From Casuarina equisetifolia (taxonomy: Eukaryota > Streptophyta > Magnoliopsida > Fagales > Casuarinaceae), in contig CM052362.1 in NCBI GenBank assembly GCA_028551475.1, forward strand, positions 20,876,021 to 20,940,020: 64,000 nt of DNA, given 5' to 3'. A program made the translations under genes and the position numbers. Positions 22,601 to 34,656 of this stretch are shown piece by piece (position 1 is the first letter of the stretch; every line of letters begins with the position of its first letter). Below the pieces are notes generated by a model, which saw only the letters and a list, made by a program, of their open reading frames with translations, made no database searches and was not told where the DNA came from.

Positions 22601-24364
22601 AGATTGGAACCTCACCTTCACCATACAGCTGATAAAGTCGTCCTTTTGAATCTGTAGTGACAAAGAAAAAAATGTTGTCAATATTTGGAAACTTAACATT
22701 TCTATTAATGTTTTAAAATATTTTCATGTAACTTCACTAATTTTTCATCATGTCTTCATGTTAGAACTATTTTCCTTGTTCAGATTACAAGGAATGATTT
22801 CTTTATTGAAAAAAAAAAGATGAAAAAAATGATTACGATCAAAATAGAGGTAATGGTTCTTACCAATGATCAAATATACTATTGTAGCCAGAAATTCTGC
22901 AACAATAAAAAGAAGTTATTCACAGATTATTTGGTATATTGACTTGATTAATTTCTAAAGTCTAGAAAGTAACGAAAGGTGAGATATGAATTATTTGGTA
23001 TGATGAGCGACGAACAAAGCCTAAAAAGTTTGAGATTAACCAACCAGAGCAAGCGGTTACTCTCCTATTTGTTTCGTTATCGTGCACAACTCATTCAATT
23101 CTATCTCACTGGCTCATTCTATCATACATCTTCAAACAACTTTCTGAGACCAAAAAACCTTACCTGTGAATTTCAAAAGTAGTCTCCAAAGGAATCCTGC
23201 TTCGACAAAGAAACGAATAACATCAGATTCTGGAAAGTTGGAATGAAAACTAGAGTTTTTATACCGATAATCAACAAGTAATATACAACAGTTTGTCGTA
23301 ACATTGTTATAGTATTGAGTAAGCACCAAGAGGTTTTGTCTAAAAGAAGCTCACGTGCAAGCTAAAAGTTCAAGAATCCACGGGATATAGATGGTGTTGG
23401 CCAAAATCAGGCACAAAAGGAGAAAGAAATGCTCAAAAAAGGAAAATAATGCACAACAGATAAGATATCATAGAAACTGAAATTGGTGCCGTCGTTTTTC
23501 TTGGATTCTTCACTCACCACGTCTTCGATGGCTGGACTCACCACGTCTTAGATGGCTGCACCAGTGAGTGAAATTCACCCCATCGAGGTAGCAATATCCT
23601 TGGTGCACGTAGTTATCACAAATTCCTTGGGCCCATGAAAGCTTAAAACCATAGCCCAGTTGATAGTAAACGTTTGCACACGTATTTGGGTAATGATCTG
23701 GCGACGATGTTGGCAGTATTTTCTCTACTTGGCACAAATCCTCCAAATCCTCTGCATACGGGTCCAGAAGAACATATCTATACCCCTGGGAAGCGGACAA
23801 AGAAGAGTTGGAAGAAGAAACTCCGTTACTAGAGCAAGTAGACATGTCCAAATAATCTGGAGAAATCGCTGGCTTTTCGCAGTTCAAGAAAACCTTTGTG
23901 CTTGTAAACATAAGTCTATTGGGGAAGACATAATCCACGCTGTAGTAAGAATCATTACAAGAGACATATACACGACTGTAATCTAGGGAGTATGGATCCC
24001 CGTCGCTGAAATTCCTCCGGTCTAGAGAATGGCCAGATATGAAGGAGCCGTTATTGTTCTGAAGACCAGAAGAATCCACAACTCGGATTGTGTAGTCAGT
24101 GTAGTTGATTTCCAGGACGTTGTACTTCCCAGAATATAAGTACAACACTGTCTGATTATTCTCACATGCCAGATTGTATTTTTGATTGCCGCAGTTCTCT
24201 GGATCAGTCTCCAGCCGAAACGGATAGCTTATGTTACTGATGTTGCCGCAGAAAGAAGGAGGACAGTGATCATGAGTAGCGTTGGCACTGCGAGCCTGAT
24301 GGAATAGGACAAGAACAACAATTAGGGCCGTCAGTCCCCCGTGGAAGAACACGTCGGCTGCCAT
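19641..24364 (-). CDS. M2: M-type LRK10L (Lr10-like) receptor kinase with microexons, about 727 aa
   Basis: Model, minus strand: exon 1 24364-23518, then 23196-23164, 22896-22864, 22651-22616, 21541-21506, 21130-21044, 20987-20946 and kinase exon 20710-19641. Every junction has AG/GT and phase 1, and the sum is 728 codons. Residues 1-26 are a signal peptide; a GUB_WAK-type domain follows ([19 protein letters not shown]) with many N-glycosylation sites. The tiny exons encode short, partly hydrophobic segments ([24 protein letters not shown]). The membrane helix [13 protein letters not shown] opens the kinase exon; then [10 protein letters not shown] at about 438, Lys 460, HFD Asp 555 (non-RD) and DFG 573. 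A TAA at 19641-19643 replaces a Ser codon of the other copies, removing 13 C-terminal residues. Exon 1 and the kinase are firm; use of each microexon is inferred. Confidence 0.82.
20946..23196 (-). other. array of symmetric microexons inside M2
   Basis: Six candidate exons of 33, 33, 36, 36, 87 and 42 nt (23164-23196, 22864-22896, 22616-22651, 21506-21541, 21044-21130, 20946-20987). Each is flanked by AG and GT, is a multiple of three and joins in phase 1 at both ends, so any can be skipped without losing frame. Several share upstream intron sequence (a GTTTTCTTTGTC-like word before the acceptor) and downstream sequence (GTAAGGTTTCGATCTCA-like), a sign of tandem duplication. A seventh look-alike at 22240-22275 has an in-frame stop. 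Confidence 0.6.
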
Positions 24365-25868
24365 TGGGAAATAGAGAAGAACTTGAGAGAAGGATATAGC
24401 TTCCGCGATCCCCAGCTACAGCTGGGAAACCTTGATGACCAGAAAAGAAAGAAAAAGCTTTCCGAGATGGCGCAAGATTCAGACTTAGTAGATGAAGAAG
24501 AAAAAATTTGGAAAATCCTCGTTTTAGAGGAGAAGAAGAAGAAAAAGAAAAAGAAAACAGGGCGGGGGAGCGCTGACTCCCGTTTCGGAGAAGACTCACC
24601 GGTGGAGACTCAAGTATATAATTCTGTTTTCTTAATTAACTTGAAACCATGATTTCCATCTTTAAGTAAGGTATAGTTTGTCATTTTGAAAATATAAAAA
24701 GTGTTATTTATCGTAATAAAAAGAGAATGTTATATACCCAAAAAAAAAAAAAAACTGTATATGAGGCCTATCTAAAACAAAAATTTTATCATGAAGCGAG
24801 AAAACAATAAAACTTATGGTATTTTTGGCCTCTTGGTGCGAAGTTTCTGAGTCAATAGACCATTACTTGCTCCCACGTGAAGGACGCACCCCTCGTCATG
24901 ACTTGGTGCCGAGTCTTCATGTCAATTAGCTCATTTTTCACGCCCACACTGAGGATGCACGCCCTGGTCAATACGCTTCGTGGGACTTGATTCTTCAATA
25001 ATGGTTGCCTCAATTTCTCCATGCCCAGTCAATACGGCGAGTAGACGCGAATATTCTGATAACTGATTACTTTACCTCTGGGTTTAAAATTCTCCATGAC
25101 CTTTTCTCCAGTCAACTAGCAAGTTAAGACTTGTCACGCCATCCATGTTGATGAACATAGGCTTAGGACCAGATGGCATAATTAATTCCGTTAAGCACAC
25201 ACGATCAGAGCAGCTAAGCTTTCCCCAGTGGAATTCACACGTCGAGCAGCTGCCATCCTCAACAGGCTCTTGCCATTATACATTTCCTTCTTCTTACATT
25301 GTTTCAATGATCATTTTTGGTGATGTTTTTATTCAATCTTTAGTTAGTCGGTTTTCTCACCCTTCACGCCACTTAATGAAGGGATGGACTAAATAATATA
25401 ATTATATTCAGAAACACTTGTTATTTTTCCTACTTTCTTCTATTGTTATAGTAATTCATAAAATGCGAGGTTGTAAATCTTCTTCTAGTATAATTGATAT
25501 TCAAAAATATATAACCACATCAAAGTTTATATTTTGGCCTCTTCAGAAAATAATTTTTAAAGTATATTTAGCCAAAAAAATTCAAAACCAGATTTTTTTA
25601 ACTTTATTTGATCTCATTTAAAAATAGAATAAGTTTCAAGAATATTATAGTATATTTTACAAGGAGTTTACCTTCTATGATGTGATGGGGGGACCAACGA
25701 TGTTCAGTCATCACCACCGAAAGGTCCAAGTCCACACGAGAAGTTCACCCGAAATTTACTAGTCCCTTGATTGAAGTGAAGAGGTAAGCATCGCAGAAGC
25801 CAAAGTTCAGAAATCCATCGAACAAGAGATATTAAAAAGGCTGAGAAACCTTCCAGACCGGTACAGAG
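24365..25868. promoter_or_regulatory. head-to-head intergenic region M2/P2
   Basis: The 1,504 bp between the ATGs of M2 and P2. A TATATA word at 24615-24620 lies where the minus-strand promoter is expected. Relative to the M1/P1 interval, there is about 445 bp of extra AT-rich DNA at about 25258-25705 next to the P2 side, with no coding or recognised terminal repeats, and a 13-A run near 24740. Confidence 0.5.
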
Positions 25869-28488
25869 ATGGATCTTTGCCTAAAACCTTCAATCTTACT
25901 CTTCTTCGTGTTTATGGCTGTTATCATAGACCTTGGAGAATGCCAAAATGAGTGTAATGAATCCCGGTGTGGAGCCCATGGTCCACCCGTACGGTTTCCC
26001 TTCCGACTCAACAGCCAACCAGAGCTTTGTGGGTATCCTGGATTTCATCTATCATGCACTGAAACAAATGATACGGTGCTCGAGCTGCCGATTTCAGTAA
26101 AGCTCTTTGTCAAAGAGATTAACTACACATCTCAGGTCATTCAATTATATGATCCACATCATTGTTTTCTAAGGCAGTTTCGGGCACTCGATCTATCTTC
26201 CACGCATTTTCGATTCTACAATTATGGCTCCCAAAACTTTGCCTTGTTCAATTGTTCCCCAAGAAAAGTAGACTATTTCGATATCATCACTTGTCTCAGC
26301 GGCCCAGGCTATCAAGTTTATGTCGCGTACCCTGGTACCTTAGTCAACCCAGAATTGCTATCTTGTACAAAGATGTGTAGTCTTCGATCAATTCCAGATG
26401 ATATCGTGTCCTTCAATGAGAAAATTCTCGAAATGAAGTGGTCCAGACCAGATTTCGAACGCTGTGAAGTAAAAGGCAAGAAATGCAGATGGAAGAATAA
26501 TAGCACTCACTCAGAGACTGAGTGCTTCCCCAGAGATGCAGGTATTGTCTTCTATCCAGTTCTTCACGGTTCTTAAGCTAACATGTATACATTAGGTCAA
26601 GATAAGCATATACCTTATCCTCTGCAACAGCGGATTTTCCTGCCCCGCTGATTCACTCATCTAACAGTGTAAAATTTAAAGCGAAAAGACTTGGCATTTC
26701 CAATTTGTGCCTTTAATTAAACAACATCTTTCCAGTGGATGAAGCAAGAGGTAACTTCCTCACAATGATGCCATACAATGCAATAAGGATAAATCATAGC
26801 ATAACACAATTAGACCTCTTTGAAGCCTAGAACTAGTTCCAGCTCTTAATACATGTTATACGAACTTGGTTCCGATTTCTCTATTTGAAAAAAGAAAAGT
26901 ATATAAGTGGGTTCTTAATTGAGCTATTGGTAAGGAATTCTCAACAATTATTAATTTTATCATACATGTAGCATGAGCTAATTATGTTGAATTTTTAACA
27001 GATGTATCACCAAGGTTCGTGAGTACGGGTGAGTTGTCTTTCACCATTTGAAATTTTTAATTGAGCTACTAGTAAGGAATTCTCAACAATTATTAATTTT
27101 ATCATACATGTAACTTGAGCTAATTATGTTAAATTTTTAACAGTTGTATCATCAAAGTTCGTGAGTACGGGTGAGTTGTCTTTCACCATTTGAATTTTTT
27201 AATTAAGCTATTGGTAAGGAATTTTCAAAAATTATTAATTTTATCAAACATTTAACATGAGCTAATTATGTTAAATTTCTAACAGGTGTATCATCAAAGT
27301 TCGTGAGTATGGGTGAGTAGTCTTTCACCATTTGAAATTTTCATTAGTAAGGTGATAGATTCCTAACTTAAAAATGTTTTACGTTTAGGTGTTATCTTGA
27401 GCGTATTTATTTTAGTTGGAGCCTTTGCTCTCTACCGTGTTTATAGCCATGGTAAAATACAAAAAGAAAATCAAGCCAAAATCGAGAAGTTTTTAGAGGA
27501 TTACAAAAATTTTAAGCCTACAAGATACTCATATGCTGACATCAAAAGGATTACAAATCAATTCATTGAAAAGTTAGGTCAAGGAGCTTATGGAATGGTG
27601 TTTAAAGGAAAGCTTTCCAGTGAAATTTATGTTGCTGTGAAAATTCTAAACACTTCCCAGGGAAATGGAGAAGAATTTATAAATGAAGTAGGAACCATGG
27701 GTAAGATTCACCATATTAATGTGGTTCGCTTGGTTGGCTTTTGTGCCGATGGATTTAGACGAGCTTTAGTCTATGATTTTTTACCAAATGGTTCCTTATT
27801 CAATTTTGTATCTACAACAAATATTAAGAACAATCTCCTTGGTTGGGACAAGTTGCAAGATATTGCTTTTGGTGTAGCAAAAGGAATTGAATATCTTCAT
27901 CAAGGATGTGATCAACGAATCCTTCATTTTGATATTAAACCTCATAACATTTTGCTAGATGAGAATTTCAATCCAAAAATATTTTATTTTGGTCTTTCCA
28001 AATTGTGTTCCAAGGATCAAAGTATAGTATCTATGACTACAATCAAGGGAACCATTGGTTACATTGCACCCGAAGTGTTTTCTAGAAACTTTGGGAATGT
28101 GTCTTACAAATCAGATGTATATAGCTTTGGAATGTTGTTGCTTGAAATAGTTGGTGGAAGGAAAAATATTGATGATATGTCAGAGAACACTAATCAAGTT
28201 TATTTTCCTGAATGGATCTATAACTTCTTAGAACAAAGAGAAGACTTACGAATCTTTATCGATGATGATGGAGATGCTAAAATTGCAAAGAAACTAGCAA
28301 TTGTAGGGCTTTGGTGCATCCAATGGTACCCGATAGATCGTCCTTCTATGAAAGTTGTGATTCAAATGTTGGAAGGAGAAGGAGATAAGTTAACCATGCC
28401 TCCAAATTCCTTTTCCTCTACAAGCGTTTCAAAGGTCAATGCAAGAGCTCTAAATCACGAGTTAAAGGTCATCCCAAAATCAGATTAA
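25869..28488 (+). CDS. P2: P-type LRK10L receptor, kinase-dead by DFG-to-YFG change (about 599 aa)
   Basis: Exons 25869-26541, a 27-nt exon, and 27389-28488; with one 27-nt exon it has 599 codons. The ectodomain matches P1 (signal peptide MDLCLKPSILLFF, CGAHGPPVRFPFRL) but lost three residues near FRFYNYG. Three candidate 27-nt exons exist (27002-27028, 27144-27170, 27286-27312); the third is most like those of P1 and P4. The kinase has the glycine loop, Lys 318 and HFD Asp 415 but reads KIFYFG at 433, so the Mg-binding Asp of DFG is Tyr (GAT to TAT). All else is open. By family knowledge such a protein should bind or scaffold but not phosphorylate normally, so P2 is a candidate pseudokinase or decoy. 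Confidence 0.85.
26917..27342 (+). repeat. three tandem 142-bp repeats each carrying a 27-nt exon of P2
   Basis: The 27-nt exon with its flanks is present three times at an exact 142-bp step (exon starts 27002, 27144, 27286). All three have AG before and GTGAGT after, and all are open in phase 1: VSPRFVST, VSSKFVST and VSSKFVSM follow the split codon. P1, P3 and P4 have one copy each. This would add 9 residues per included copy between the ectodomain and the membrane helix. Confidence 0.85.
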
Positions 28489-29550
28489 GTATTTGAAAAC
28501 TTGGAGCTACAACACCAATGCACAAATCAACTATCTTGTACTTGAAAGAATTTATTGTGTTGTAATTAGTGCAAGGACTTCTTTCTTTTCTTGTTTTAGC
28601 CTATGAGCAACTTATTTTTGCTCTCTTTTTGTTTCCTCTCTTGTCTTTCTTTTTTTGTTGTCTATTTCAATTTTTCATGATTTAACAATTGGATTCTAAT
28701 ACCATATATTTGTTTTTGGTGAGAAATAGGTATTATTGCATGTGAATTGCCTTTCTGAAAGGAAATTTTGAGGACAAAAGTCACATATAAAAAAATATAA
28801 TTATTCACTAATGTTTAAATATAAAGAATATTATTTCAATTCATAAGCTAACTTTTATATTAGACTTTAAGCTTTCTAAGATGCTATCAAAATCCAAATT
28901 GATCCATTACAATCCCCATTCAACTGAGTTTTCAAAATATGCTCAATGTATGAGAAATATCAATTCTACCATATTCAACCTTAAACCCAATTTAAGTTTG
29001 GTAAGTGAAAAGGTATTAAGATTAAAAGTCCAATATAAGAAAAATACAATCCTTGATTAATTTTTAAATCCAAAAAAATATCTCCTTAATTGATAACCTA
29101 ACTTTTATGTTAAACTTTGGACTTTCTTATCAAAATTTGCACATTTGGCATAGTTAATGGCTAGTCATGAAAAGAATATCTATACTTTATAAATCATACA
29201 CCATGGATTTCTAGTTATGTATATATTCATATGATATATCCTAACTATGTAATTACTTGATCTCAATCATACATTACAAAAACTTAAAAAGTTATGTTCA
29301 AATAAGTTTAATGGAAGTCTCATCTTGAATAATTTCATTAACTTACTTAAATTCAAATTTGAGGCCAACTTCATCATCACAAACCTCTACTAATGCTAAC
29401 TTCAAATTTCGGCCTCAAAAGGGTACTGAGTTTCTAATTATATTTATTAATAGATTAAAAAGCACATAAAAAGAAAAAAAATGAAGAAACAATGATCTTC
29501 AAAGATGGATGTATATTGATGGATTACATAGATTGATTTCTTGTGAGCCT
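28489..29550. other. 3' flank of P2, no gene
   Basis: AT-rich 3' UTR and spacer, collinear with the flanks of P0, P1 and P3. Nothing recognised. Confidence 0.55.
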
Positions 29551-29554
29551 TACC

Positions 29555-30245
29555 TAGTTGCCAAATAAATGTGAACTTTGTTTAGTATGAAAAAGAAAGA
29601 AATACTACCATAGCTCTTTTGTCTTTTGAGTCCATGGTGTGTTTAGCATATCTTGGATTCACTTCAAGTCAATGGTAATTAAGGCACATCATTGTCCTAA
29701 GTTTGGTTTTTCTTGAAATACCGTTTCCTAACAAGTTGGTAAGTAAACCTAAAGTTTGCTTCATATGAACAGGAAAGAAATCTTGCCATAACTTCTTTGT
29801 CTTTTAAGTCCATGGCTTGATTAAGTTGAGTTAAATTTACTACAAGTTAATGGTAACTAAGCCAAATCATTGTCCTAATTAATGCTAGTTTTTTTCTTTT
29901 TCTTGAAATATTGCTTCTTATTAGGTTGCCAAATAAACATGAACCTCGCTTACTATGAAAAGGAAAGAAGTCCTATCATAAATCTTCTAGGTCCATGGCA
30001 TGATTTACCTATCTCAAATGGATTCCTAAGTCAATGGTGATCAAGGCACATCATTATCCTAGTTCATGCTAGTTTGGCTTTTTCTTGAAATATTTTTTTC
30101 CTAACAAGTTGCCAAAAAAACATGAACTTTGCTTAGTGTGACAAGGAAAGGAGCCATGCCATAACTCTATTGACTTTTGAGTCCATGGCATGATCAACAT
30201 GTCTCAAATTGACTCCAAGTCAATGGTGATCAAGGCTCTTTATTG
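29555..30245. repeat. about 180-bp tandem repeat array, block 3
   Basis: Same family as at 3367-4215. It preserves the undisturbed site GTTTAGTATGAAAA at about 29580 that identifies the solo LTR insertion in block 1. Fewer units than in block 1. Confidence 0.75.
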
Positions 30246-30379
30246 TTGCAACATTTAGACAATGGAAGAAAGGTTAAAAAAAAAATTAGTGTAAGACTAA
30301 TGTTTGATCCTAATGCGATCCTCAAAAATATTTGTAACTTTATGTTACATCTATTTATATTAATGATTTAAAAAGATTT

Positions 30380-33300
30380 AATGAGTTAAAAAAAAAAAGC
30401 AAGTAAGAAAAACCCTCTATTTTTTGCAAGTCCAACACAGTATTAGGTGGTCCTTCAAGTATCATGAAATATTCATTGATGAGAATGGTTAAAAGAAATT
30501 TAATAAGGTAGAGAAAACAAGCAACTAAGCAAAGTCTTTCTATATTGTACATCAAAGACATAATTAAGATTCATATCTCAAAAAAAACCAATGACACTAT
30601 CATATTAAGACTTTTCAATGTGCAAAGATTGTGTAGTTAGCATTCAAACAAGAAAGGGAACGTGAGACACCATAACAATGATAACCTTTGCAATCAAGTA
30701 GAAAAATTCGAGTAGCAAAGAATATTATTATTGACCTTAATGCACCACATGAATGATTGAGTAGGAATTTGGAGAAATGGGTCATATAGCATCAATGAAC
30801 GATTGGCTCTTACCATGACTAGTTGTAGAAAGTCAAGTATAAGAAGCAAGCAAGAAAAATCCTTATATTTTGCAACTCAAACATGGTATTAGGTGATCCT
30901 TCAAGTATCATGAAATATCCATTGATAGGAATGGTTGAAAGGAATTTGATAAGACAAAAGAAAACAAGTAACTAAGAAAAGTCTTTCTCTATTGCACATT
31001 AAAGATGTAATAATGATTCCTACCTCAAGAAAACCAATGGGCACTTTCATATTAAGAGTTTTCAATGTGCAAAGACTTCATGGTCAACATTCAAACAAAA
31101 GAGGGAACGTAAGACACCATAGTGACGGTAACCTTTGCATTCAAATAAAAAATTTAAATAGTAAAGAATAGTATTATTGACCTCAATGCACCATAGGAAT
31201 GATTAAGTGAGAATTTAGAGAAATGGGCCATATTGCATCAACAAACAATGGCTCTTACCATGACTAGATCTTGCAATTCAAGGACAAGAAGCGAGCAAGA
31301 AAAATCCTTATATTTTGCAAGTCCAACACGGTATTAGGTGGTCCTTCAAGTATCATGAAATATCCATTAATAGGAATGGTTGAAAAGAATTTGATAAGAC
31401 AAAAGAAAACAAGCAACTAAGAAAAATCTTTCTCTATTGCACATTAAAGACGTAATAATGATTCCTACCTCATGAAAACTAATGGCATTATCATATTGAA
31501 ACTTTTCAAGTGCAAAGTCTTCATGGTCAACATTCAAACAAGAAAGGGAACGTAAGACACCATAGTGACGGTAACCTTTGTATTCAAATAGAAAATTTGT
31601 ATAGTAAAGAATAGTATTATTGACCTCAATGCACCATAGGAATGATCAAGTGGGAATTTGGAGAAATGGGCCATATAGCATCAACAAACGATGGCTCTTG
31701 CCATGACTAGATCTTGCAATTCAAGGATAAGAAGCAAACAAGAAAAATCCTTATATTTTGCAAGTCCAACACAGTATTAGGTAATCCTTTAAGTATCATG
31801 AAACATCCATTAATGGGAATGGTTGAAAGGGACTTGATAAGACAAAGAAAAGAAGCAACCAAAAAAAGATTTTCTATATTGCATATTAGAGACGTAATAA
31901 TGATTCCTACCTCAAGAAAACCAATGGGCACTTTCATATTAAGAGTTTTCAATATCCAAAGACTTCATGGTCAACGTTCAAACAAGAGAGGGAACGTGAG
32001 ACACCACAGTGATGGTAACCTTTGCATTCAAATAGAAAATTTAAATAGTAAAGAATAGTATTAATGACCTCAATGCACCACAGGAATGATTAAGTGGGAA
32101 TTTGGAGAAATTGGCCATATAGCATCAACAAATGATGGCTCTTGCCATGACTAGATCTTGCAACTTAAGGATAAGAGGCGAGCAAGAAAAATCCTTATAT
32201 TTTGCAAGTCCAACACGATATTAGGTGGTCCTTCAAGTATCATGAAATATTCATTGATAGGAATGGTTGAAAGGAATTTGATAAGACAAAAGAAAACAAA
32301 CAATTAAGAAAAGTCTTTCTCTATTGCACATCAAAAACATAATAATGATTCCTACCTCATGAAAACCAATGGCATTATCATATTAAGAGTTTTCAATGTG
32401 CAAAGACTTCATGGTCAACATTCAAACAAGAGAAGGAACGTGAGACACCATAGTGACGGTAACCTTTGCATTCAAATAGAAAATTTAAATAGTAAAGAAT
32501 AGTATTATTGACCTCAATGCACCATAGGAATGATCAAGTGAGAATTTGGAGAAATGGGCCATATAGCATCAACAAATGATGGCTCTTGCCATGACTAGAT
32601 CTTGCAACTCAAGGATAAGAAGCGAGCAAGAAAAATCCTTATATTCTGCAAGTCCAACATGGTATTAGGTGGTCCTTCAAGTATCATGAAATATCCATTG
32701 ATAGGAATGGTTGAAAGGAATTTGATAAGATAAAAGAAAACAAGCAACTAAGAAAAGTCTTTCTCTATTGCACATTAAAGACGTAATAATGATTCCTACC
32801 TTATGAAATCCAATGGCATTATCATATTGAGACTTTTCAATGTGCAAAGACTTCATGGTTAACATTCAAACAAGAAATGGAACATGAGACACCATAGTGA
32901 CGGTAACCTTTGCATTCAAATAGAAAATTTGAATAGTAACGAATAATATTATTGACCTCAATGCACCATAGGAATGATCAAGAGGGAATTTGGAGAAATG
33001 GATCATATAGCATCAACAAACGATGGCTCTTGCCATAACTGGATCTTGCAATTCAAAGATAAGAAGTGAGCAAGAAAAATCCTTATATTTTGCAAGTCCA
33101 ACATGGTATTAGGTGGTGCTTCGAGTATCATGAAACATCCATTGATGGGAATGGTTGAACAACAAATGATGGCTCTTGCCATAACTAGATCTTGCAATTC
33201 AAGGATAAAAAGCGAGCAAGAAAAATCCTTATATTTTGCAAGTCCAACACGGTATTAGATGATGCTTCAAGTATCATGAAACATCCATTGATGGGAATGG

Positions 33301-33595
33301 TTGAAAGGAATTTGATAAGACAAAGAAAAGAAGCAACCAAAACAAAAAGATTTTCTATATTGCATATTAGAGACATAATTGAGATTTTTATCCTTAGAAA
33401 ATCTATGGTGCTTTCATATTAAGACTATTCAATGTACAAAGACACTATGGTCAACATTTAAACAAGAGAGGAAGCAATAACAATAATATTTATATTCAAG
33501 TAGTAAATTCAAGGAGAAAAGAATTAGTATGGTCCTTAATGCACCATAGGGATAGTTGATGTGGGGTTTGGAAAAATGGGCCATGTAACATCCAA
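30380..33595. repeat. 444-bp tandem repeat array, block 3 (8 units)
   Basis: Markers at 30418, 30864, 31309, 31752, 32196, 32640, 33084 and 33230. Spacings are 446, 445, 443, 444, 444, 444 and 146 bp; the last unit has an internal deletion. The regular 444-bp spacing over several adjacent units suggests recent copying within this array. A diverged end unit runs to about 33595. Confidence 0.9.
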
Positions 33596-34656
33596 GCTAG
33601 GCCATTCACAAGCCTAATCCGCATAGAAGAGCAATATCGGCATTCCGGCAGAGGCTGTAAAATCTTCTTGGGCTGGTAATCGGATAGATTGGGCAAGCGT
33701 TATTAGTGGGCTTCAGTGGTCGTTGACTCCTACCCTGACTAGTTTTGGATAGGACTCTATGGTGGGCAACAATGTTGTGGGCTTAACGGCAGCTGTGAGG
33801 CTGAATTCAGGAACTGGGTGTCGTCTCCCAGCTGGCAATTGCGAGCATATGGTGGGCAACAGTATCGTGGCCCTTCGAGCTGTGTGAGACTGAATTCAGG
33901 ACTTGGGTGGCGCCTCCTAGCTAGCTCTTGCACGCAAAAGCTGCCTAGTCCCCCCAAAGTCAATGTTGATGGCTTAGCGTGAGCCTTTAGGAATTCGTGG
34001 GCATAGCAAATTAAGTTGAGCGTTAAGGTCTCAAGTTAGACTTTTAAGTCACTATTTAACTGAATGAGAAAACATTGCGATTAATCAAAGCAGAAGACCC
34101 TTTTTTCTCCATATAATCGAACTAGACGGGTCTAACTGTTTGCCTAACATTTTGGTTGCTGAGAAAGGCCGGCTCATTGGTCTTTCATATCGGAGAACTA
34201 TACGGCTCATTGCCTAATATTTTGGTATTTTCCAAAACGCAAGGACACAAAAACTGTCTTTTAAGTATTTTGGTCAGGCTTCTGGCGTCCGTGTACACAA
34301 ATGATCTACTGTTCCTTCAGAATGGATGGACTGGGAGAAACTCCTAAACACCGCGACAACACATCCCTTTTGCTTCTGTGAAGGCCCATCCGGGCAAAAG
34401 GTCTCTTTCCATGTTCCTATTCAGAACTCAGAGTTCATTTGTTTGTTTATTTATTCTGAGAAGGGAAGCTATCAGATAAGCACGACAAAACCAAGATCCA
34501 ACAATTATCTTACATTCCCTAGAGAAAACACAAACACTACAATTTATTATTTCATTTCTTCTCTTTGAAATATGAAACCCCCATCGTCAGAAGGACACTC
34601 GCCCAATTTAAAACCATATCAAATCGCCAAAAAAAAAAAAGGAAATAAAAAAAATC
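33596..34656. other. spacer between repeat array and SDHAF4 copy 2
   Basis: Carries the two-fold 90-bp repeat (about 33760 and 33847) and the conserved 3' side of SDHAF4 (about 34450-34656). ORFs here (33757-33963 minus, 34326-34568 plus) are not kept intact between blocks. Confidence 0.5.
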
